The position numbers and the translations under genes are program-made. Under the pieces are notes generated by a model, which made no database searches, had not been told where the DNA came from, and was given only the letters and a program-made list of their open reading frames with translations. This document shows, piece by piece, positions 7,577-14,172 of a stretch of 19,360 nt of DNA. The DNA is taken from assembly GCA_024643485.1 (NCBI GenBank), contig JAHEMU010000007.1:1-19360 (forward strand), written 5' to 3'. Position 1 is the first letter of the stretch. Every line of letters starts with the position of its first letter. Source of the stretch: Cytophagales bacterium (GTDB taxonomy: Bacteria > Bacteroidota > Bacteroidia > Cytophagales > Cyclobacteriaceae).

Positions 7577-10440
7577 TTATAGTTTCCGTTGAACTTCTTG
7601 TTCTTCGTAAGATTCGATAACATCACCTTCTTTAATGTCATTAAAGTTTTTGATGCTAATACCACATTCAAATCCAGATTTAACTTCAGCAGCATCCTCT
7701 TTGAATCGTTTCAACTGTCCGAGTAGACCAGAGTAGACTACGATACCGTCTCTAATCAAACGAATTGGATTTTTCTTCTTGATATTTCCATCAATTACCA
7801 TACAACCGGCAACTGTTCCAATTTTAGAAATTTTAAATATTTCTCTTACTTCAACATTACCAACAATGATTTCTTGCATCACAGGATCAAGCATACCTTC
7901 CATCGCATCTTTCACATCGTTGATTGCATCGTAGATGATTGAATAAAGACGAATTTCGATTTCTTCCGTTTCAGCAATACGTTTTGCTGGAGTAGAAGGA
8001 CGAACCTGGAAGCCGACGATCACGGCATCAGAAGCTGAAGCTAGTAGCACATCAGATTCAGAAATTTGACCAACCCCTTTATGAATAATGTTCACTTGAA
8101 CTTCTGGAGTAGATAATTTCAGTAACGAATCTGAAAGGGCTTCAACCGAACCATCCACATCACCTTTAACAATTACGTTAAGTTCTTTGAAGTTACCGAT
8201 AGCCAAACGACGACCGATTTCATCCAGAGTAATGTGTTTCTTGGTTCTTATATTTTGTTCACGAAGCAATTGACCACGTTTTAATGCAATTTCACGAGCT
8301 TCCCGATCGGAATCCATTACATTAAACTTATCCCCTGCCTGAGGTGCTCCATCCAATCCAAGTATTTGAACTGGTGTTGAAGGGCCTGCTTCTTTTTTAT
8401 TTTGACCGATATGATCGTACATGGCTTTTACTCTTCCGTAGTGAGCTCCAGCAACGACAATATCTCCTTTTTTAAGTGTTCCAGTTTGAACTAGAATGGT
8501 TGCAAGGTAACCACGACCTTTATCTAGCTCTGCTTCAATTACAGTACCAGAAGCATTTTTATTCGGATTTGCTTTCAATTCAAGCAATTCTGCTTCTAAA
8601 AGAACCTTTTCTAATAGTTCGTCTATTCCCTGACCTGTTTTGGAAGAAATTTCTTGGCACTGATATTTACCACCCCAATCTTCTACTAATACATTAATAC
8701 TAGCTAAAGATTCTTTCACCTTTTCAGGGTTAGCAGTTGGTTTATCTATTTTATTGATTGCGATTACGATAGGAGCACCCGCTACTTGTGCGTGATTAAT
8801 TGCTTCTTTCGTTTGAGGCATCACATCGTCATCAGCTGCAACCACAATGATTACAATATCTGTCACCTTAGCACCACGAGCACGCATGGCCGTAAAGGCT
8901 TCGTGACCAGGAGTATCAAGGAATGCGATTTTATGACCTGAATCGGTCATTACATCATAAGCACCAATATGCTGGGTAATTCCCCCTGCCTCATCAGCAG
9001 TAACTTTTGATTTTCTAATATAATCAAGAAGGGAAGTTTTACCGTGGTCAACGTGACCCATGATGGTAACTACTGGCGCACGATCCGACAATTCTTCCGC
9101 GGTATCGACACTTTCCTTAATAATGAATTCATCATCAGTAGAAATGAATTCTACATTATAACCAAATTCATCTGATATAATCGTAATTGCTTCAGCGTCG
9201 AGACGTTGGTTAATTGAAACGAACATTCCAAGGCTCATGCAAGTAGATATTACTTCATTTACCGAAACATTCATTAAAGAAGCCAAATCATTAGCCGAAA
9301 TAAATTCAGTTACTTTTAATATTTTAGAATCTGCCTGATCTCTTAATTCTTGTTCTTCAAGTGCTTCAGCTTGTGCTGATCTTTTATCTTTACGATACTT
9401 AGAAGTAGATATTTTTTTACCTTGGCCACTCAATTTAGCGAGAGTTGCCTTGATTTTATCTTGAATTTCTTTATCGTTCGGCTCTTCTTTATTTGCTGCA
9501 GCTGCGCGAGGATTATTTTGATGTCCTGGTCCTCCAGGTCTTGGATCTCTTCTAGGTTTTGCAATACGCTTTCTCGGACGCTTTTTCTTATCTTTTTTAT
9601 CATCAGAGCTAGCAACAGGCTTACTTTTATCCTTTTTAGTAGGAAGTTCTATTTTACCAATTACTTTTAGACCCTTAAGTTTATCGGCCTTAGCTTCAAT
9701 TAATCCGCTCTCCTCTTCCACTGGCGCTACTGGTTTCACAGCCTCTACCTTTTTAGGTTCCTGTTTTTGAACAGGTTTTTTAGGTAACTCTTGTTTTGGT
9801 GCTTCCGTTTTTTCAGCAACAGGTTTTACTTCCGGTTTCGTTTCAGCCGGCTTTTCAACTACTGGAGCTTTAACTTCAGCAACGGGTGTTGGCTCAGGTG
9901 TTTTCTTTTCTTCTACGGGAGCTGCTGCCTTAGGTGTAACCACCTCTTCTTTTTTCGGTTCAGCAGGTTTTTCCACTACGGGAGCCACTACTTCAGCTTT
10001 CTTTTCCTGTACAGGAGCTGGTTCCTCTTTCTTTTTATCGAGGTCTATTTTACCGAGTACCTTAATACCCTGTAATTTATGTGTCGGAGCCTCAACTTTT
10101 TCAGTAACAGGTTTTTCTTGAACTTCTTCTTTTTGTTCGTTTCTTCTGTTTTTGATTAAGACCGAGTCATCCTCGTCGTCATTGGAGCAACAGAATCGAT
10201 AACTACATTTTCTTGATGCTTAGTGCCGATGGTCAGATTATGGGCTTCCTCTTTTTCAGAGGCAGACGCAGCATACTCCTTACTGAGCATGGTATATTGC
10301 TCAGGCGAAATTTTTGCATTTGGATTCGTATCCACTTCAAAACCTTTGGCCACCAAAAAGTCTAAAATAGTATTTCTACCAACGTTTAACTTCCTGGCTA
10401 CCTGACTAAGTCTCATGGTTTTTTCTTCTGCCATTCCCAA
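7577..10440 (-). CDS. infB: Translation initiation factor IF-2, frame interrupted near 10182
   Basis: IF-2 is the GTPase that brings fMet-tRNA to the 30S subunit and promotes subunit joining. The first part (10440 down to about 10183) encodes MAEEKTMRLSQVARKLNVGR and the rest of the conserved N-terminal domain. The frame then continues one base out of phase down to 7577. Restoring one base gives 954 residues: an N-terminal helical domain, a long Lys/Glu/Pro/Val-rich linker, and a G domain. The G domain has GHVDHGKT (about 462-469), DTPGH (509-513), NKID (563-566) and SSKTGQG, and domains II-IV follow. The linker carries a duplicated motif at 10040-10078 and 9644-9682. A GTG at 9988 could be mistaken for the start, but the frame stays open and IF-2-like well above it. 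The gene is last in rimP-nusA-infB and a terminator follows. Confidence 0.92.
9644..10078 (-). repeat. Duplicated KL-G-KV-GKI-L motif in the IF-2 linker
   Basis: The linker encodes KLQGIKVLGKIDL (10078-10040) and, about 130 residues later, KLKGLKVIGKIEL (9682-9644), each followed by a lysine-rich tail. APVVEKPAE also occurs twice (9985-9959 and 9868-9842). These are protein-level repeats in the low-complexity region between the N-terminal domain and the G domain. Confidence 0.7.
10178..10185 (-). other. infB: Apparent one-base frameshift in infB
   Basis: On the minus strand the sequence reads CCA ATG ACG ACG, which leads to a stop (TAA at 10158-10156) nine codons after the CCA. With one extra A, CCA AAT GAC GAC GAG GAT gives PNDDEDDSVLIKNRRNE, an acidic/charged stretch that joins the two halves in frame. 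The site is a short A-run, where single-base indel errors occur. No canonical slippery heptamer (X XXY YYZ) is visible. Confidence 0.8.
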
Positions 10441-10471
10441 ATATCCTATTTTTTAGATAATTATAAAAATC

Positions 10472-11713
10472 CTATTCAAACTCCTGTTTCAGGATGCCTA
10501 ATATTCCATCAACTGTTTCTTCTTCTAAATCAGTTCTTCTCAACAAATCTTCTCTGCTAAGTAACAACACGCTTTTAGCGGTATCCAAACCGATTCTTTT
10601 CAACTCATCAATTACCCAGCTATCAATTTCATCTGAGAATTCTTCCAAGTCCACATCTTCTTCTTCGAAGTCGCCTAATTCACGGAACACATCAATTTCC
10701 ATACCCACCAAACGGCTAGCAAGCTTGATATTTTGTCCGCCTTTTCCAATTGCCAATGACACTTGGTCTGGTTTTAAGAACACTGAAACTCGGCCATCCT
10801 TTTCATCAATTTTGATATTGGTGATTTTTGCAGGGCTAAGTGCACGTGTAATATACAACTCTTTATTCTCAGTGAAGTTAATTACATCGATATTTTCATT
10901 CTGTAATTCACGTACAATTGAGTGAATTCGGCTACCTTTCATACCTACGCAAGCACCCACTGGGTCGATTCTATCGTCGTATGATTCAACAGCAACCTTA
11001 GCTCTTTCGCCTGGTTCTCTAACTACTTTTTTAATGGTAATTAGGCCATCGTACACTTCAGGAACTTCAGACTCAAATAATCGTTCCAAGAAAACAGGGG
11101 ATGTCCGTGATAAGATAATTTTAGGATTTCCGTTCACCATTTCAACACGATCAACGATTGCGCGAATGCTATCTCCTTTTCTAAATCTATCTTTATGGAT
11201 TTGCTCTGATTTAGGAATTGAAATTTCATTTCCTTCAGCATCAATCAACAATACTTCTCTTCCCAAAACTTGATACACTTCGCCGTTGATTATCTCTCCA
11301 ACTAAGTCTTTGTATTTTTGGAATAAAATATCTTTTTCCAGGTCTTTCACTCGTTGAATAAGTGTTTGACGAGCTGTCATTACAGTTCGTCTTCCAAAAT
11401 CTTCTAGGAAAATTTCTTCTGCTACTTCTTCACCGATTTCAAAATCCGGTTCAATTACTTGCGCTTCACTCAAGCTAATTTTATCGTGATCCCAGATATC
11501 TTCTGAATTGTTATCCACAATTTCTCTGAATCTCCAGATCTCGAGGTCTCCCTTATCGACGTTGATGATAATATCAAAATTATCATCCGTTTCGTATTTT
11601 TTACGAATCATCGTACGGAATACATCTTCCAGTATTCTGATCATCGTAGGGCGATCAATGTTTTTCTGCTTTGCGAATTCCGCAAACGATTCAATCAAGC
11701 TCGCTGCATCCAT
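10472..11713 (-). CDS. nusA: Transcription termination/antitermination factor NusA
   Basis: NusA binds RNA polymerase and modulates pausing, intrinsic termination and antitermination. The 413 residues show the standard order. The RNA-polymerase-binding N-terminal domain covers about 1-130 (RPTMIRILEDVFRTMIRKKY at 21-40). An S1 domain covers about 135-203 and ends in KIILSRTSP. Tandem KH domains follow, with GACVGMKGSRI (253-263) and AIGKGGQNIKLAS (321-333). A C-terminal acidic stretch leads into one short helical helix-hairpin-helix-like unit (365-411). The protein is shorter than the E. coli form, which has two such acidic repeats; the short form is usual outside gammaproteobacteria. It follows rimP by 9 bases and precedes infB by 31 bases. 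Confidence 0.96.
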   Translation of the reverse strand: MDAASLIESFAEFAKQKNIDRPTMIRILEDVFRTMIRKKYETDDNFDIIINVDKGDLEIWRFREIVDNNSEDIWDHDKISLSEAQVIEPDFEIGEEVAEEIFLEDFGRRTVMTARQTLIQRVKDLEKDILFQKYKDLVGEIINGEVYQVLGREVLLIDAEGNEISIPKSEQIHKDRFRKGDSIRAIVDRVEMVNGNPKIILSRTSPVFLERLFESEVPEVYDGLITIKKVVREPGERAKVAVESYDDRIDPVGACVGMKGSRIHSIVRELQNENIDVINFTENKELYITRALSPAKITNIKIDEKDGRVSVFLKPDQVSLAIGKGGQNIKLASRLVGMEIDVFRELGDFEEEDVDLEEFSDEIDSWVIDELKRIGLDTAKSVLLLSREDLLRRTDLEEETVDGILGILKQEFE

Positions 11714-11722
11714 CTTATTATA

Positions 11723-12181
11723 TTATTTAAAACTAATTTGAACAACTACTGATTCTATTTCAGAGCGGTTAAGGCTCATTTTTGTGACCGGTGATTTTTT
11801 TCCGGGCCTGTATTCCAACTCTATTTGAGAGTCTTTATATCCGATCAACTTGCCTATGATATTACCATCGGCTTTTTTTACTTTAACATCACGACCTATA
11901 TTTTTAATAAATTGTCGATCTGTTAACAAAGGAGAATCAACTCCCGCACTTGTTACTTCGAGAATGTAAGGCTCATCAATTTCTTCTCTTTCTTCCAGAG
12001 AATGCCCTATTTTTCTACCTAGTGATGAACAATCTTCAATAGCAACACCTTCATCACCATCTAAAATTACAGTAATTTTATTAGTTTTTCCAGTGGCAAC
12101 AACTACATCGACAAGAAATAAACTTTCATTGTCGATAAGTTCTTTGGCTAATGATTCAATATGTTCTTTAATTGCTTCCAA
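11723..12181 (-). CDS. rimP: Ribosome maturation factor RimP
   Basis: RimP assists maturation of the 30S ribosomal subunit. The 152-residue product has the two-domain layout. The N-terminal alpha/beta domain contains ESLFLVDVVVATG, ITVILDGDEGVAIEDCSSLGRKI and LEVTSAGVDSPL; the last is the family hallmark (usually SPG-D-PL). An SH3-like C-terminal domain starts near residue 88 (GRDVKVKKADG). The start codon is TTG, because an in-frame stop lies two codons upstream and the N-terminus MEAIKEHIESLAKEL fits the family. It opens the rimP-nusA-infB operon and is preceded by a consensus-like promoter. A hairpin/T-tract lies between that promoter and the start codon. Confidence 0.93.
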   Translation of the reverse strand: MEAIKEHIESLAKELIDNESLFLVDVVVATGKTNKITVILDGDEGVAIEDCSSLGRKIGHSLEEREEIDEPYILEVTSAGVDSPLLTDRQFIKNIGRDVKVKKADGNIIGKLIGYKDSQIELEYRPGKKSPVTKMSLNRSEIESVVVQISFK

Positions 12182-12188
12182 TAATTAA

Positions 12189-12216
12189 GATAAAAAAGAA
12201 GGGGACTAGTGTCCCC
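12189..12216 (-). promoter_or_regulatory. Attenuator-like hairpin in the rimP leader
   Basis: GGGGAC (12201-12206) and GTCCCC (12211-12216) form a GC-rich 6-bp stem with a 4-base loop. On the minus strand it is followed by TTCTTTTTTA, about 20 bases before the rimP TTG start. It lies downstream of the rimP promoter, so it has the form of an intrinsic terminator in a leader, which suggests attenuation. No plus-strand gene ends here that could own it. Confidence 0.5.
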
Positions 12217-12242
12217 TATCCGTAGAAGTAACAAATTTTGCA

Positions 12243-12273
12243 CAAAAATAGCACGATACATTTGATTGTGCAA
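12243..12273 (-). promoter_or_regulatory. Promoter of the rimP-nusA-infB operon
   Basis: On the minus strand, TTG (12273-12271), a 20-base spacer and TATTTTTG (12250-12243) match the Bacteroidota promoter form TTG...TANNTTTG. Transcription should begin near 12236, giving a leader of about 55 bases. A TTTTCCACA 9-mer (12277-12285) lies directly upstream of the -33 element. Confidence 0.55.
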
Positions 12274-12360
12274 CACTTTTCCACATATTAATCCAAAAAC
12301 AACTTTATTTATTCAATAATTATGGGCTAATTTGTTGTTTATTTTGTGATTGAGCTTCTT

Positions 12361-13356
12361 ATGAAACGACCTGCTTTTATTCTTTTTGCCATTTCCCTTT
12401 TTATTGGATGTACTTCACCAGAAAAAAAAGTCGAGAATAGCGCTGAAATTACCACAGAAAAAATATTCATTCCGACATTTAATCAATCTGCTGCTTATAC
12501 ATTCGTAGAGGAGCAATTATCCTTTGGGTCACGTGTTCCTGGGACAGAAGCCCATGTTAAGGCAGGCGATTTTCTTGTAGAAAAATTCAAAAAACAAGGA
12601 GCTGAGGTAACAGAGCAAACTTTTGAATTATCCTCATGGGATGGGCATCAACTCCCTTTGCGAAACATCATTGCTTCTTACTATCCTCAAAAAACGAAAA
12701 GAATATTATTAGCAGCTCATTGGGATAGTAGGCCTTATGCAGATAAAGACGCGAATGAGCCAAACACCCCTATGATTGCCGCAAATGATGGAGCAAGTGG
12801 GGTAGCGGTTCTATTGGAGATTGGAAGAATCCTATCAGAAAATGAACCGAAAAATGTAGGGGTTGATATTATTTTATTTGATGGTGAAGATTGGGGAGAG
12901 CGAGTGGAAACAGGATATATTACTCCTCCTGAAGGCTATGAAAGTTGGTGGTGTTTGGGTTCACAGTATTGGAGCAAGAACAAGCATAAGGAAAATTATT
13001 CGGCTTTCTTCGGAATATTGCTTGATATGGTAGGCGCTAGAGGATCACAATTTCATGTTGAAGGGTTGAGCCGCCGTTTTGCTCCTAAGGTAGTAGAGCG
13101 TGTTTGGGGCGAGGCAGAGTTGTTAGGTTTCAGTAATGTGTTTGTAAATAAAGTAAAGGGAGAAATTACCGACGACCATCAATTCATGAATAAAGTAGCT
13201 AAGATCCCAACGGTGGATATTGTTTTGTATGACCCGAACTGGGGTTACTTTGGAGAACAGCACCATACATTGCAAGATAATTTAGATTTGATTGATCCGA
13301 TTATCCTAAACATCGTAGGACAAACGGTGACGAATGTGGTATTTAAGGAGCAATAA
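12361..13356 (+). CDS. M28-family zinc peptidase lipoprotein, glutaminyl-cyclase-like
   Basis: This is a 331-residue lipoprotein of the M28 peptidase / glutaminyl-peptide cyclotransferase group. The start was set at the ATG, which gives a clean lipoprotein signal (MKRPAFILFAISLFIGC, lipid-anchored Cys17). A GTG 15 bases upstream adds only an ill-fitting MIELL. Metal-site segments, numbered from this ATG, are AAHWDSRP (His120), AANDGASG (Asp143), FDGEDWGE (Glu176 and Asp177), LDMVGA (Asp222) and EQHHTLQDN (His301/302). The FDGEDWGE motif and TLQDNLD end resemble secreted glutaminyl cyclases, which form N-terminal pyroglutamate, but aminopeptidase activity cannot be ruled out. The protein should sit on a membrane facing the periplasm. 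No strong consensus promoter was found upstream; it diverges from rimP. Confidence 0.85.
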   Translation: MKRPAFILFAISLFIGCTSPEKKVENSAEITTEKIFIPTFNQSAAYTFVEEQLSFGSRVPGTEAHVKAGDFLVEKFKKQGAEVTEQTFELSSWDGHQLPLRNIIASYYPQKTKRILLAAHWDSRPYADKDANEPNTPMIAANDGASGVAVLLEIGRILSENEPKNVGVDIILFDGEDWGERVETGYITPPEGYESWWCLGSQYWSKNKHKENYSAFFGILLDMVGARGSQFHVEGLSRRFAPKVVERVWGEAELLGFSNVFVNKVKGEITDDHQFMNKVAKIPTVDIVLYDPNWGYFGEQHHTLQDNLDLIDPIILNIVGQTVTNVVFKEQ

Positions 13357-13358
13357 AA

Positions 13359-13388
13359 AAAGCCGCTTGGATATTTCCAAGCGACTTT
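13359..13388 (-). terminator. Terminator between convergent M28 and DUF4476-like genes
   Basis: CGCTTGG (13364-13370) and CCAAGCG (13377-13383) form a 7-bp stem with an ATATTT loop. The stem is extended by AAAG/CTTT across one C-A mismatch. On the minus strand a run of seven T follows, so it terminates the DUF4476-like gene well. It begins right after the M28 stop codon and may also act on that gene, though the plus-strand T-tract is poor. Confidence 0.7.
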
Positions 13389-13406
13389 CACCAAGGTCAA
13401 AATTGA

Positions 13407-14048
13407 CTAGAATCCGAGATAGTGATCTAAATTTTTTCTATTTTCTTTATACTCTAAACGATTTCGTACCGTTTCATAATTTTCCTTATCTACTGTTTGA
13501 CGGAAAGCAAACTTGGCTAGCTCCAAACGATGCTCATCGAATTCCAGGTTATCAATAATATAGGCTACATCCTCTGCATATACCATTCGGTATCTTATCA
13601 AATCTTTCGCCATATTCAACCGATCGTGATCGTTGCGTACTCGGTACATATTCTCAACTAATCGATCAACTTCTTCTACGCTCACAATCGTAGTTTTCAC
13701 TCTGCGATAATCAATATCCACGTAGATATAAGGTCTTGGAGCAATCGTTACGTGGCGCACATATCGAATTCCAGGGTTATATCGATAAGTTATTCGTTCC
13801 CTGCTATCGTAATAAACTGGCTTTCTTGCCACGACAACTGTTGAAGAATGATGAACTGGAGCTGGAGTACGTCTTGCTACTACAACTGTTCTACCATTGT
13901 CTCTTCCGTAACTATTTCCTTTTGATCCGTGATAGGCTTCAACTGTATTTTTACCTTTCCCGCCATGCTTACCTTTTCCATGCTGGGCTATTCCATCCAA
14001 ACCGAGAACAGACATTCCCAAAATCAGTAGTAGAATTTTTTTCATCAT
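13407..14048 (-). CDS. Secreted DUF4476-like protein
   Basis: This 213-residue exported protein has a signal peptide (MMKKILLLILGMSVLGLDGIAQ, cleavage after Ala21 likely). The next part, 22-52, is rich in Gly, Lys and His (HGKGKHGGKGKN). A basic linker follows with TVVVAR twice (54-59 and 70-75) and a Tyr/Arg-rich stretch (79-116). The C-terminal 95 residues (118-212) are helical. They contain paired patterns NDHDRLNMAKDLI and DEHRLELAKFAF, then DKENYETVRNRLEY, which look like the DUF4476 domain of Bacteroidota. The function of that domain is unknown. The protein is strongly basic before the domain, so it may bind an anionic surface; that is a guess. It has its own terminator and is separated from the AsmA-like gene by another terminator. 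Confidence 0.7.
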   Translation of the reverse strand: MMKKILLLILGMSVLGLDGIAQHGKGKHGGKGKNTVEAYHGSKGNSYGRDNGRTVVVARRTPAPVHHSSTVVVARKPVYYDSRERITYRYNPGIRYVRHVTIAPRPYIYVDIDYRRVKTTIVSVEEVDRLVENMYRVRNDHDRLNMAKDLIRYRMVYAEDVAYIIDNLEFDEHRLELAKFAFRQTVDKENYETVRNRLEYKENRKNLDHYLGF

Positions 14049-14116
14049 CCTAATTTTTAAGTTGAACCATTTTTATTAGGAATATTGCAACTGCCGTGCC
14101 AAAAAATTTAATTATA

Positions 14117-14154
14117 AAAAAAGGCCGTTAAAAAGATATTTAACAGCCTTTTTT
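14117..14154 (-). terminator. Terminator of the AsmA-like gene
   Basis: AAAAAAGGC (14117-14125) pairs with GCCTTTTTT (14146-14154). After a C-A mismatch, GTTAAA (14127-14132) pairs with TTTAAC (14139-14144) around an AAGATA loop. On the minus strand the stem runs into seven T, 19 bases after the stop of the AsmA-like gene. Confidence 0.8.
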
Positions 14155-14172
14155 AGGATTATTGAATGGGCA

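Noticed and set aside
7577..9988. IF-2 starting at the GTG at 9988 as a complete shorter gene
   Set aside because: The same frame stays open and IF-2-like up to about 10180, and the missing N-terminal domain lies just beyond in another frame. This is one gene with a frameshift.
9791..10075. Open frame on the plus strand rich in Phe, Arg and Ser
   Set aside because: It is the antisense shadow of the low-complexity Lys/Glu/Pro linker of IF-2 and has no family resemblance.
10156..10440. Independent 94-residue small gene upstream of infB
   Set aside because: Its sequence is the well-known N-terminal domain of Bacteroidota IF-2, and its last nine codons after the CCA (10185-10183) arise only from the frameshift.
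12201..12216. Terminator for a plus-strand gene
   Set aside because: No plus-strand gene ends nearby and the T-tract lies on the minus-strand side, so it belongs to the rimP leader.
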